From contig NZ_LSGW01000118.1 in NCBI RefSeq assembly GCF_001643305.1, forward strand, positions 53,981 through 117,980: a stretch of DNA of 64,000 nt, written 5' to 3'. This document shows positions 46,773 through 58,048 of the stretch, piece by piece. The notes beneath the pieces were generated by a model. The model was not told the origin of the DNA and did no database searches. It saw nothing but the letters and a program-made list of their open reading frames with translations. Source of the stretch: Aeromonas salmonicida subsp. salmonicida (lineage in GTDB: Bacteria > Pseudomonadota > Gammaproteobacteria > Enterobacterales > Aeromonadaceae). Position 1 is the first letter of the stretch. Each line of letters begins with the position of its first letter. A program made the translations under genes and the position numbers.

Positions 46773-46918
46773 CTACAGAAATAAGGGTGATTGCTGCCAG
46801 GCGTAGGTAGTCACCAGCAACTTGGCGCCGACGTCGTCGAACTGGATCTGCACCCGGCTCTGCTGGCCGATCCCTTCGAAGTTGAGTTCCACTCCTTACC
46901 GGAATATCGAATGAAGCC
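46773..46918 (-). pseudogene. Displaced 3' fragment of uvrD
   Basis: The minus strand encodes GVELNFEGIGQQSRVQIQFD and DVGAKLLVTTYAWQQSPLFL, then a stop: about 40 codons matching the end of UvrD (GVVLNFEGVGQQSRVQIQFD, DVGAKWLVTAYARLEAL) 665 bp away, except for an alternative C terminus. The helicase body is missing. With its own terminator it looks like the former resident end of uvrD, cut off by inserted DNA. Confidence 0.85.
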
Positions 46919-47446
46919 CCCAAGCCACAGGTGGGCACGGTATTGATCCCCCTCCAATCCGCCGAGGGTCAGAGGCAACGTCAGGGACGCCATCAGGGAT
47001 GATGGCGTAGCCGCAGCCGGCACAGGGATGTGCCGTCTGCGGCGGCCCGTCCGACGTTGGCTCTGGCCCGAGGGCACTGGCAAAGCCAGCGGATTGGCGG
47101 GGGAGAAGACCTTTGGTGACTTTGGGTCTTTCCAAAGTCACTCGCCCAAGCCCGAAGGGCGGGCGAAACCCTGTCGAGGGCCATGCCCTCGCGTCCTGCA
47201 CGGCGCCAGCCGTGCCATCAGCAGCAAGCCAAGACACCATTTGCAAGCGCCCCCTCATCCCCAACCCTTCTCCCACAAGGGGAGAAGCGAGCAAAGACGA
47301 TCACGGGAACAAGCACCTCTCCCGCAAGGGGAGAAGGGAGCAAGACGATCACGGGAACAGACCCCTCCCCCGCAATGGGAGAAGGAGGCAAAGACTATCG
47401 CGGGGATGATCCCCTCTCCCGTTGGGAGAGGGTCAGGGTGAGGGGA
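46919..47446. other. Insert between the displaced and current uvrD ends
   Basis: About 530 bp, GC-rich, without a convincing gene. Holds hairpins (GTGACTTTGG-GTCTTT-CCAAAGTCAC near 47115-47140) and the palindromic repeat array. Confidence 0.55.
47265..47445. repeat. Array of four REP-like palindromic units
   Basis: Units start at about 47265, 47314, 47361 and 47409, each roughly 48 bp with a core palindrome such as CTTCTCCC-ACAA-GGGGAGAAG, followed in the first three by GACGATCACGGGAAC or a close variant. The last unit has the CCCTCTCCC...GGGAGAGGG and GGTCAGGGTGAGGGG form common in proteobacterial extragenic repeats. Confidence 0.75.
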
Positions 47447-49618
47447 TTACAGCGCCTCCAATCTCGCATACGCCGTCACCAGCCACTTGGCGCCGACGTC
47501 GTCGAACTGGATCTGCACCCGGCTCTGCTGGCCGACCCCTTCAAAGTTGAGTACCACCCCTTCCCCGAATTTCGGATGGAGCACCCGCTGGCCGAGCGTG
47601 ATGCCGCTGGCGTCGAAGCTCTGCTGCACCTCGTTCTGGCTGAAGCGGCCGTACTGGGTGGGTCTGCTCACCTGAGTGCGCAGCCGGATCTCTTCCAGAC
47701 ACTCGGCGGGCATCTCGCGGATAAAGCGGCTCGGTTTGTGGAACATCTCGCGGCCATAGATGCGGCGACTCTCGGCATAACAGATATAGAGCTTCTCCAT
47801 GGCGCGGGTCATGCCGACGTAGCAGAGGCGGCGCTCCTCTTCCAGGCGGCCCGACTCCTCGGTCGATTGCTGGCTGGGGAACATGCCCTCTTCCACGCCC
47901 ACCAGCAGCACCAGCGGGAACTCCAGCCCCTTGGCGCTGTGCAGTGTCATCAGCTGCACCGCATCGGCGTATTCGTCCGCCTGATTTTCGCCGGATTCCA
48001 GCGCCGCGTGGGCGAGGAAGGCTGACAGATCGCTCATCTCTTCCAGCTCATCCGGGCGGTTGTATTGACGACAGGCAGTGACCAGTTCGTCCAGGTTCTC
48101 TACCCGTGCCTGGGACTTCTCGCCTTTTTCCGCCAGATACATGGCCTTGAGACCGGAATTCTGGATGGCGATATCCGCCTGCTGGTGCAGCGGCAGCATG
48201 CCGACCTGTTCCTCCAGCGCATCGATCAGATCGACAAAGCCGCGCACAGCGTTGCCGGCGCGACCGGTCAGCACCTTGTCATTGAGCAGTCCCTTGGCCG
48301 ATTGCCAGAGGTTCAGCCCCTGATCCCGGGCGTTGGTGCGCAGGATCTCGAGGGTGCGATCGCCGATGCCACGGGTCGGGGTGTTGACCACCCGCTCGAA
48401 GCTGGCGTCGTCGCCGCGGTTGTTGATCAGCCGCAGGTAGGCCATGGCGTCCTTGATCTCTTGCCGTTCGAAGAAGCGCAGGCCGCCGTATATGCGGTAG
48501 GGCATGGCGTCCTGCATCAGCGCCTCTTCCAGCACCCGCGACTGGGCGTTGGAGCGATAGAGGATGGCGCAGTCGGCCAAGAGGCCGCCCTTCTCTTTCC
48601 AATCCTTGAGGCGGCCGACCACGAAGCGCGCTTCGTCCACCTCGTTGAAGGCGGCATAGAGCGAAATCTGGTCACCCTCGGCCCCCTCGGTCCATAGCTC
48701 CTTGCCGAGCCGCTCAGAGTTGTTGGCAATGACGCAGTTGGCGGCCTTGAGGATATTGGCGGTGGATCGGTAGTTCTGCTCCAGGCGGATGGTCTCGGCG
48801 CCCTGATAATCGGTCAGGAAGCGCTGGATGTTCTCTATCTTGGCGCCGCGCCAGCCGTAGATGGACTGGTCATCGTCGCCGACGATCATCACCTTGCCGC
48901 TGTCGCCTGCCAGCATCCGCAGCCAGGCGTACTGGATGCCGTTGGTATCCTGAAACTCGTCCACCAGTATGTTCTGGAAGCGATCCCGGTAGTGCTCGAG
49001 GATGTGGGGCTTGTTGAGCCATAGCTCGTGGGCGCGCAGCAAGAGTTCTGCGAAGTCCACCAGCCCGGAGCGATCGCAGGTCTCCTGATAGGTCTTGTAG
49101 ATCTGCTGATAGGTGCGGGTGACGGGGTCGCCGTAGAGATCGATGTCACCGGGGCGCAAGCCCTCATCCTTCTTGCCGTTGATGTAGCTCATCACGGCGC
49201 GAGGGGCCCAGTGCTTCTCGTCCAAGTTGAGCGCCTTGATGACGCGGCGGATGAGGCGGTACTGGTCGTCGGAGTCGAGGATCTGGAAATCCTGCGGCAG
49301 GCCCGCGTCCAGATGATGGGCCCGCAGCAAGCGGTGGGCGATGCCGTGGAAGGTGCCGATCCACATGCCGCGCTGCATGCTGCCCAACACCTTCTCGACC
49401 CGGCCGCGCATCTCGGCCGCCGCCTTGTTGGTAAAGGTCACGGCAATGATGGAGAAGGGTGAGCAACGCTCCACCTGCATCAGCCAGGCAATACGGTGCA
49501 CCAGCACCCGGGTCTTGCCCGAGCCGGCGCCCGCCAGCACCAGCAGATTGCTGCGAGGGGCCGCCACCGCGTCTCTTTGCTTGTCGTTGAGCCCGTCGAG
49601 CAGGGTTGAAACGTCCAT
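47447..49618 (-). CDS. uvrD: DNA helicase II UvrD
   Basis: SF1A helicase of 723 residues acting in mismatch and nucleotide excision repair. Walker A AGAGSGKTRVL at about 29-39, VDEFQDTN (motif II) near 220, GDDDQSIYGWRGA (III), LEQNYRS (IV), TLHSAKGLEF (V) and VGMTRAMEKLY (VI) are all present, plus the C-terminal Tudor-like tail. Start ATG 49618 with CAGGAG. A consensus SOS box sits in its promoter. Its 3' end appears to have been replaced by DNA from elsewhere (see 46773-46918). Confidence 0.96.
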   Translation of the reverse strand: MDVSTLLDGLNDKQRDAVAAPRSNLLVLAGAGSGKTRVLVHRIAWLMQVERCSPFSIIAVTFTNKAAAEMRGRVEKVLGSMQRGMWIGTFHGIAHRLLRAHHLDAGLPQDFQILDSDDQYRLIRRVIKALNLDEKHWAPRAVMSYINGKKDEGLRPGDIDLYGDPVTRTYQQIYKTYQETCDRSGLVDFAELLLRAHELWLNKPHILEHYRDRFQNILVDEFQDTNGIQYAWLRMLAGDSGKVMIVGDDDQSIYGWRGAKIENIQRFLTDYQGAETIRLEQNYRSTANILKAANCVIANNSERLGKELWTEGAEGDQISLYAAFNEVDEARFVVGRLKDWKEKGGLLADCAILYRSNAQSRVLEEALMQDAMPYRIYGGLRFFERQEIKDAMAYLRLINNRGDDASFERVVNTPTRGIGDRTLEILRTNARDQGLNLWQSAKGLLNDKVLTGRAGNAVRGFVDLIDALEEQVGMLPLHQQADIAIQNSGLKAMYLAEKGEKSQARVENLDELVTACRQYNRPDELEEMSDLSAFLAHAALESGENQADEYADAVQLMTLHSAKGLEFPLVLLVGVEEGMFPSQQSTEESGRLEEERRLCYVGMTRAMEKLYICYAESRRIYGREMFHKPSRFIREMPAECLEEIRLRTQVSRPTQYGRFSQNEVQQSFDASGITLGQRVLHPKFGEGVVLNFEGVGQQSRVQIQFDDVGAKWLVTAYARLEAL

Positions 49619-49626
49619 CACCACTC

Positions 49627-49642
49627 CTGTTTATTTATACAG
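49627..49642. promoter_or_regulatory. LexA (SOS) box of uvrD
   Basis: The minus strand reads CTGTATAAATAAACAG, a full match to CTGT-N8-ACAG with an all-A/T core. It lies just downstream of the -10 element, where LexA would block transcription. Confidence 0.88.
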
Positions 49643-49648
49643 GCGGGG

Positions 49649-49677
49649 ATTATACGACCTGTGGCGCCACAGACCAA
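49649..49677 (-). promoter_or_regulatory. uvrD promoter
   Basis: Minus strand TTGGTC (49677-49672), 17-nt spacer, TATAAT (49654-49649). Confidence 0.75.
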
Positions 49678-50046
49678 ATCCGAGTGAATGACGAACCGCT
49701 GCGCTTGTATAGGGGCGGCTTGGTGGCAGGCCGATACGGGGAAAATCATAAACCGGCACCAATAGAAACCGCTTCTCCTCCGTCCAGAAGAAAACGCTTG
49801 CTTATAACCATATGAATATAAACACAAATGTCGTTTGAAGCCTGTATTTCACAGAATTTAAATCTAAAAAAAGACATTAAAACAAACACTTATAAATTGA
49901 TCTGCTTATATTTCAAACCGTTACCGCAAACGTTTTTCCTTTATGATCTGCTTGACCCGCTCCATGGCTCACTTACAGTTAGCCAGCGTGCTTTATGCCT
50001 GCTCCGGCAGGCTGTGGACCCTCACATAACAATCAAGGATACGATC
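49678..50046. promoter_or_regulatory. uvrD-bmp intergenic region with a PurR box
   Basis: Holds the regulatory DNA of the nucleoside transporter. CCGCAAACGTTTTTCC (49924-49939) matches the PurR operator consensus ACGCAAACGTTTTCGT at the central GCAAACGTTTT. No gene is seen in the rest, which is AT-rich around 49800-49920. Confidence 0.65.
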
Positions 50047-51044
50047 GTGACTAAAGTGCTCAAGCTGGCCACCGTGGCCGCCCTCACTCTCGCTGCCCTC
50101 TCTGCCCAGGCAGCCACCCAACCCGCCGTCATCTATGACACCGCCGGCAAATTCGACAAGTCGTTCAACGAAGCCGTGTTCCGCAACGGCGTCGAAGTCT
50201 ACAACAAGGACAAAGGGGTCAAGGTCAAGGAGTTCGAACCCCAGAACGAAGCCCAGCGCGAGCAGGGTCTGCGTCGTCTGGCCAGCCGTGGCAACGGCCC
50301 CATCGTGGCCGTCGGCTTCAACATGGGCTCGGCCGTCGAGAAAGTGGCGACCGAATTCCCGAAAACCCAGTTCACCATCATCGACATGGTGGTCGACAAG
50401 CCGAACGTGCAGTCCATCATCTTCAAGGAGCATGAAGGCTCCTTCCTGGTGGGTGCGCTGGCTGCCATCGCCTCCAAGAGCGGCAAGGTCGGCTTCGTGG
50501 GCGGCATGGACATACCGCTGATCCGCAAGTTCCAGTGCGGCTATGAGCAGGGTGCCAAGTACGTCAATCCGAAGATCGAAGTGTTCCAGAACATGACAGG
50601 CTCCACACCGGCTGCGTTTGCTGACCCGGCCAAGGGTGCCGAGCTGGCCAAGTCCCAGTTCGACAAGGGTGCTGATGTGGTCTATGCCGCCGCTGGCGGT
50701 ACCGGCATCGGTGTTTATCAGGCCGCCAAGGACGAAGGCAAGTTCGCCATCGGCGTTGACTCCAACCAGAACCACCTGCAACCGGCACCATGCTGACCTC
50801 CATGGTCAAGTCGGTCGGTCTGGCCGCCTACCAAACCTGAGATGATGCCGCCAAAGGCACCTGGAAACCGGGGATCAAGAACCTGGGCCTGGCCGAGGGC
50901 GGTGTGGATTGGGCACTCGACAAGGACAACGAGAAGCTGATCACCCCCGAGATGAAAGCCAAGGTGGAAGCCATCAAGGCCGACATCATTGCCGGCAAGG
51001 TCAAGGTGCATGACTACATGAGCGACAGCACCTGCAAATACTGA
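50047..51044 (+). pseudogene. BMP/Med family nucleoside-binding protein, frameshifted
   Basis: Intact, the product would be about 332 residues: signal peptide (MTKVLKLATVAALTLAALSA), then the BMP lipoprotein-type fold (AVIYDTAGKFDKSFNEAVF, FKEHEGSFLVGALAA, GADVVYAAAGGTG, IGVDSNQNHLQP). Two lesions: loss of one G near 50783-50786 (CCGGCACC where CCGGGCACC keeps frame) and, in the restored frame, TGA at 50838-50840 where TGG would fit. The last 66 codons end at 51044 (MSDSTCKY). Start GTG 50047 with AAGGAT. Confidence 0.85.
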
Positions 51045-51070
51045 GTTACCGCTACGACTCTCAACCCGAT

Positions 51071-51096
51071 GACCGGCCCGCACGGGCCGGTTTTTA
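51071..51096 (+). terminator. Terminator after the binding-protein gene
   Basis: CCGGCCCG-CA-CGGGCCGG then TTTTTAG. In intact operons of this type such a hairpin lets the binding protein be made in excess over the ATPase and permeases. Confidence 0.8.
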
Positions 51097-51127
51097 GTCT
51101 CTTTTCATGACTCGCAAGGACTGCATC

Positions 51128-52704
<1,577 letters not shown>

Positions 52705-52708
<4 letters not shown>

Positions 52709-52788
52709 ATGCTCTCTCTAGCTGCATCGTATCTGGTTGGATGATGGCACAGCGGGTGCCTGACGAGATTGCCAAGGAGGCCCACTGA
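52705..52788 (+). CDS. 27-codon linker frame, probably a displaced ATPase tail
   Basis: Frame MNALSSCIVSGWMMAQRVPD continuing EIAKEAH. Its ATG overlaps the ATPase stop (ATGA) and its TGA overlaps the permease start (TGATG). The segment GWMMAQRVPDEIA resembles the end of the ATPase itself (GLMMANIVPDEVA, 52640-52677). It may be translated as a coupling peptide, but looks like the original gene end. Confidence 0.5.
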
Positions 52789-53906
52789 TGAGCCAAGCAC
52801 GTATTCCTGCCTGGATCTCCGTAGGCGTGCTGCCCGCGGTCAATATACTGCTGGCCTTCCTGGTGTCGGCCATCCTGTTCTACTACCTCGACATCAATCC
52901 GGTCGATGCCGCCCAGATCATGTGGTATGGCGCCTTCGGTACCGGTGAAGGGGTCGGTTTCACCCTCTACTACGCGACCGGTTTCATCTTCACCGGCCTG
53001 TCGGTGGCAGTGGCCTTTCACGCAGGTCTGTTCAACATCGGCGGTGAAGGTCAGGCCTATATCGGCGGCCTCGGGGTTGGCATGGTCTGTCTGCTGCTCG
53101 GCGACACCTTGCCGTTTGTACTCTTGCTGCCGCTCTCCATCATAGCCGGTGGTCTGTTCGGTGCGGCCTGGGCTTTTATCCCGGCCTGGCTGCAAGCCAA
53201 GCGTGGCAGCCACATCGTCATCACCACCATCATGTTCAACTTCATCGCCGCCTCCCTGATGGCCTATCTGCTGGTCGAGGTGTTCAAGCCGCCCGGTTCC
53301 ATGGCCACCGAGAGCAAGGTGTTTGCCGTCACGAGCTGGCTGCCCAAGATGAGCGAGCTGGCGAGCGGTGTTGGCATGGAGATGCCGAACAGCCCGCTCA
53401 ACATCAGCTTTTTCTGGGCGCTGATCTGTGCGGCCCTGGTGTGGGTCTTCATCTGGCATACCCGCTGGGGGTACGAGATACGGGCAGTCGGCGCGAGCCA
53501 GAGTGCCTCCGCCTACGCGGGCATCTCCTATCCCAAGGTGGTGATCCTGGCCATGGTGATCTCCGGCATGTTGTCGGGCTTCTTCGCCCTCAACGTGCTG
53601 CAGGGAGAACTGCACCAGATCAAGCTCAACTTCGTGGAAGGGTTTGGCTTCACCGGTATCGCGGTAGCGCTGATGGGACGCAACCACCCGGTCGGCGTCA
53701 TCATCGCCAGCCTGCTGTTTGGCTTCCTCTATCAGGGAGGCGCCGAACTCAGCTTCGAGTTCGGGGTCGACCGCAACATAGTGGTGGTGCTGCAAGGCCT
53801 GGTGATCCTGTTCTGTGGCGCCCTTGAGCACATGATGCGTCCGCGCATCGAGCAGCTCTATCTGGCGTTTGCCAATCGCTCAACCGCGCAAGCCAAGGGA
53901 GTGTGA
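52788..53906 (+). CDS. ABC transporter permease, purine-nucleoside type (first)
   Basis: BPD_transp_2 family membrane protein of 372 residues with about nine hydrophobic segments; family motifs FNIGGEGQAYIGG near residue 82 and the GASQSASAYAGI...LSGFFALN cytoplasmic region near 240. Forms the channel with the next gene product. The start overlaps the small upstream frame by TGATG and the stop overlaps the GTG preceding the next gene. Confidence 0.92.
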   Translation: MSQARIPAWISVGVLPAVNILLAFLVSAILFYYLDINPVDAAQIMWYGAFGTGEGVGFTLYYATGFIFTGLSVAVAFHAGLFNIGGEGQAYIGGLGVGMVCLLLGDTLPFVLLLPLSIIAGGLFGAAWAFIPAWLQAKRGSHIVITTIMFNFIAASLMAYLLVEVFKPPGSMATESKVFAVTSWLPKMSELASGVGMEMPNSPLNISFFWALICAALVWVFIWHTRWGYEIRAVGASQSASAYAGISYPKVVILAMVISGMLSGFFALNVLQGELHQIKLNFVEGFGFTGIAVALMGRNHPVGVIIASLLFGFLYQGGAELSFEFGVDRNIVVVLQGLVILFCGALEHMMRPRIEQLYLAFANRSTAQAKGV

Positions 53907-53908
53907 TC

Positions 53909-54874
53909 ATGTTTGAACTGCTGATCCTGATGCTGGATGCGACCATTCGTACCGCACCGCAGCTCATTCTGGCTGCGATGGCTGGCATGTTTTGCGAGCG
54001 CTCCGGTGTGGTCAACATAGCGCTGGAGGGCAAGCTGCTGGCCTCCGCCTTCACCGGGGGAGCGGCCGCGGCTGTTTCCGGCTCTGCCTGGGTGGGTCTG
54101 GGCGCCGGCGTGGGTGTCTCCATCCTGTTCGCCCTGATGCATGGTTTTGCCACCATCACCCACAGAGGCGATCAGGTGGTAAGCGGCATGGCCATCAATA
54201 TACTGGCGGCCGGTCTGACCGTGACCCTGGGCCGTTACTGGTTCGATCAGGGTGGCCAGACTCCGGCGCTGTCCGGTGCAGCCCGCTTCGCCCCCATAGA
54301 GCTGCCCTATGCCAGGGAGCTGTATGACGTGCCCGTGATAGGCCAGCTCTACAGCGAGCTGCTGAGCGGTCACTCCCTGCTGGAGTACGTGGCATTTGCC
54401 TGCGTGCCGCTGGCCTGGTGGGTGTTGTTCCGCACCCGCTTCGGTCTGCGTCTGCGGGCGGTGGGCGAGGCCCCGGCGGCGGTCGACACCGCAGGTATCT
54501 CTGTGGTGCGGATGCGCTACACGGCGCTCATTATCGGCGGCCTGCTGGCCGGTATCGGCGGCACCTATCTGGCAGTAGCCCAGACGGCCCAGTTCATCCC
54601 CAACATGAGCGCGGGCAAGGGCTTTATGGCACTGGCGGCACTGGTGTTCGGCAAGTGGAAACCCTGGAGTGCCATGGCGGCCTGCCTGTTGTTCGGCTTC
54701 CTCGATGCGGTCGCCATCCGGCTGCAAGGGGTCAGCATAGGTGACTTCGCCATTCCGGTGCAGGCCATAGAGGCATTGCCCTACATACTGACAGTGTTCC
54801 TGCTGGCCGGTTTCATCGGCAAGGCGGTGGCCCCCAAGGCGCTCGGTACCCCTTACGTCAAGGAGCGGGAGTAA
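53909..54874 (+). CDS. ABC transporter permease, purine-nucleoside type (second)
   Basis: Membrane protein of 321 residues, BPD_transp_2 family; CERSGVVNIALEGKLL near residue 30 is the diagnostic motif, VGEAPAAVDTAGISV near 190 contacts the ATPase. ATG 53909 with AAGGGAG (GTG 53903 is also open). It closes the operon, followed by a strong terminator. With its partner it most likely imports purine nucleosides; the PurR box upstream of the operon agrees. Confidence 0.92.
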   Translation: MFELLILMLDATIRTAPQLILAAMAGMFCERSGVVNIALEGKLLASAFTGGAAAAVSGSAWVGLGAGVGVSILFALMHGFATITHRGDQVVSGMAINILAAGLTVTLGRYWFDQGGQTPALSGAARFAPIELPYARELYDVPVIGQLYSELLSGHSLLEYVAFACVPLAWWVLFRTRFGLRLRAVGEAPAAVDTAGISVVRMRYTALIIGGLLAGIGGTYLAVAQTAQFIPNMSAGKGFMALAALVFGKWKPWSAMAACLLFGFLDAVAIRLQGVSIGDFAIPVQAIEALPYILTVFLLAGFIGKAVAPKALGTPYVKERE

Positions 54875-54893
54875 CCCTGCTGCTCTCAACAAG

Positions 54894-54918
54894 AGGCCCA
54901 CGGAAGTGGGCCTTTTTT
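54894..54918 (+). terminator. Terminator of the nucleoside ABC operon
   Basis: AGGCCCAC-GGAA-GTGGGCCT followed by TTTTTAT. Confidence 0.9.
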
Positions 54919-54944
54919 ATGTCCTTTCCATGCCGCCCGCACAC

Positions 54945-55850
54945 TCAGCCAACCGGGCGAACCAGGGCGGGTTGGTTAGGATCGCTCAGCCGCTCGGCCA
55001 GATAGTCCACCAGCAGCCGTACCTTGGGAGATAGGTGGCGGTTGTGGGGATAGAGGGCCCAGATCCCCTCCTCCGGTGCCCGCAGTTCAGGCAGCAGTTC
55101 GATAAGCTCCCCCCGGGCCAGGTGGTCACTCACGTAGTAGTCCGGCAGCTGGATGATGCCGATCCCCTTGAGCGCCGCATCCAGCAGGGCGTGGCCGCTG
55201 TTGCACTGCAACAGACCGTGCACCCGGACGCTGTGAGGGCGGCCATCCAGGGTGAAGTACCACTCGTCGCCATTGCCCACCAGACAGGTATGGCGGGTCA
55301 GCTCGGAGAGGCTGTTGGGCATGCCGTGGCGGGCTGTGTAGGCTGGCGAGGCGCACACATAGGGCACCCGTTGCGCCAGCTTGCGCGCCACCAGACTCGA
55401 ATCCTTGAGGTGGCCAAGCCGGATCGCCAGATCGTAACCTTCGTGCACCAGATCCAGCAGCTGGTTGGTGAGGTTGAGAGTGACCTCCAGCTGGGGGAAA
55501 CGCACCATGAAGTCGTTTACCAGCGGGGCGATGCGGCTTTCACCGTAAGAGACGGGCGCCGTGATGCGCAGAGAACCCTGCGGCACCGCCTGATGGCGTC
55601 CCACCGCCAGCTCTGCCTCGTAGAGGTTGTCCAGCAGCTGACGGCAGTGACGATAGTAGATCTCGCCTAGCTCGGTAAGCCGCACCTGACGGGTGGTGCG
55701 CAGCAACAACTTGGCCTGCAACCTGTCTTCCAGTTGTGCCACCTGCCGGCTGACTTGCGCCACCGATACCCCCAGTTTGCGCGCAGCCGGGGTAAAGCCC
55801 CCCTGCTCCGCCACACTGACAAATTCACAGATCCCTTCCCAGCCGAGCAT
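54945..55850 (-). CDS. LysR family regulator divergent from frmA
   Basis: Protein of 301 residues: N-terminal winged helix (EFVSVAEQGGFTPAARKLGVS, QVSRQVAQLEDRL) and LysR substrate domain. It is transcribed away from frmA with 120 bp between, the typical place for the regulator of glutathione-dependent formaldehyde detoxification. The shared region holds GATTTG (55871-55876) and CAAATC (55897-55902), a possible LysR box. Effector unknown. Confidence 0.87.
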   Translation of the reverse strand: MLGWEGICEFVSVAEQGGFTPAARKLGVSVAQVSRQVAQLEDRLQAKLLLRTTRQVRLTELGEIYYRHCRQLLDNLYEAELAVGRHQAVPQGSLRITAPVSYGESRIAPLVNDFMVRFPQLEVTLNLTNQLLDLVHEGYDLAIRLGHLKDSSLVARKLAQRVPYVCASPAYTARHGMPNSLSELTRHTCLVGNGDEWYFTLDGRPHSVRVHGLLQCNSGHALLDAALKGIGIIQLPDYYVSDHLARGELIELLPELRAPEEGIWALYPHNRHLSPKVRLLVDYLAERLSDPNQPALVRPVG

Positions 55851-55928
55851 TATTACCTGTGTGTAAAAGTGATTTGATATTTAGCCTTATTATCACCAAA
55901 TCGAAGGGAAACTACACTGCATACCTGA

Positions 55929-57098
<1,170 letters not shown>

Positions 57099-57148
57099 GC
57101 ATGATCACCCCGCCCGTCCCTCGACGGGCGGGGTGCAGGAGTTCCTCG

Positions 57149-57985
57149 ATGAATCTGGACATTATCAGCAGCAACAAGAGCTTCGATGGCTGGCACAAGC
57201 GCTACAGCCACAGCTCCAGCGTGCTCGGCTGCGAGATGCGCTTCGCTATCTATCTGCCGCCCCAGGCCCTCACCGGCCAGAAGGTGCCTGTGCTCTACTG
57301 GCTCTCCGGCCTCACCTGCACCGATGAAAACTTCATGCAGAAGGCGGGGGCGCACCGCATCGCCGCCGAGCTCGGCATCGCCCTGGTGGCACCGGACACC
57401 AGCCCCCGCGGCGAAGGAGTGGCGGACGATCCCGCTTACGATCTCGGCATGGGGGCAGGCTTTTACGTCAACGCCAGCCAGAACCCCTGGCGTGATCACT
57501 ACCAGATGTATGATTACGTCACCCGCGAGCTGCCTGACCTGATAGAGACCCACTTCCCGGTCTCGACCCGCCGCGCCATCAGCGGCCACTCCATGGGGGG
57601 TCACGGCGCCCTGATCGCCGCCCTGCGCGAGCCCGGTCGCTACCGATCCGTGTCGGCCTTCAGCCCCATCAGCCACCCGAGCCGCTGCCCCTGGGGGCAG
57701 AAGGCGCTCGGCGCCTACCTCGGCAACAATCCCCTGCTGTGGCAGGAGTGGGATGCCTGCCAGCTGCTGCGCCACCACCCGGTAACACCGCTGCCGACCC
57801 TGGTGGATGTGGGGCTGGACGATCCCTTCCTCGCCGAGCAGCTGCACATCGATGCCCTGGCGGATATTGCCGCCAGCAAGGCCTGGCCGCTGGAGCTCAA
57901 TCGCCACCCCGGCTATGACCACAGCTACTACTTTGTGGCGAGCTTTATCGAGGCACACCTGCGCTTCCACGCCCGCCATCTCTGA
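57149..57985 (+). CDS. fghA: S-formylglutathione hydrolase
   Basis: Alpha/beta hydrolase (esterase D family) of 278 residues that splits S-formylglutathione to formate and glutathione. Nucleophile serine in GHSMGGHGAL near 148, oxyanion region WLSGLTCTDENF, and the C-terminal RHPGYDHSYYF histidine are intact. ATG 57149 with AGGAG eight bases upstream. Together with frmA it completes formaldehyde detoxification. Confidence 0.94.
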   Translation: MNLDIISSNKSFDGWHKRYSHSSSVLGCEMRFAIYLPPQALTGQKVPVLYWLSGLTCTDENFMQKAGAHRIAAELGIALVAPDTSPRGEGVADDPAYDLGMGAGFYVNASQNPWRDHYQMYDYVTRELPDLIETHFPVSTRRAISGHSMGGHGALIAALREPGRYRSVSAFSPISHPSRCPWGQKALGAYLGNNPLLWQEWDACQLLRHHPVTPLPTLVDVGLDDPFLAEQLHIDALADIAASKAWPLELNRHPGYDHSYYFVASFIEAHLRFHARHL

Positions 57986-57988
57986 TCA

Positions 57989-58018
57989 AAACAGGCCCAT
58001 GAAGGGCCTGTTTTTTTC
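57989..58018 (+). terminator. Terminator of frmA-fghA
   Basis: AACAGGCCC-ATGAA-GGGCCTGTT followed by TTTTT, ten bases after fghA. Confidence 0.9.
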
Positions 58019-58048
58019 TATCTTCGATTATCTGCTTGCGGTCAGGCT

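Noticed and set aside
47265..47445. CRISPR array
   Set aside because: Units are palindromic, imperfect and adjacent, without unique spacers or cas genes.
50047..51044. Programmed frameshift in the binding-protein gene
   Set aside because: No slippery heptamer at the site, and a separate in-frame stop follows in the corrected frame, so inactivation is more likely.
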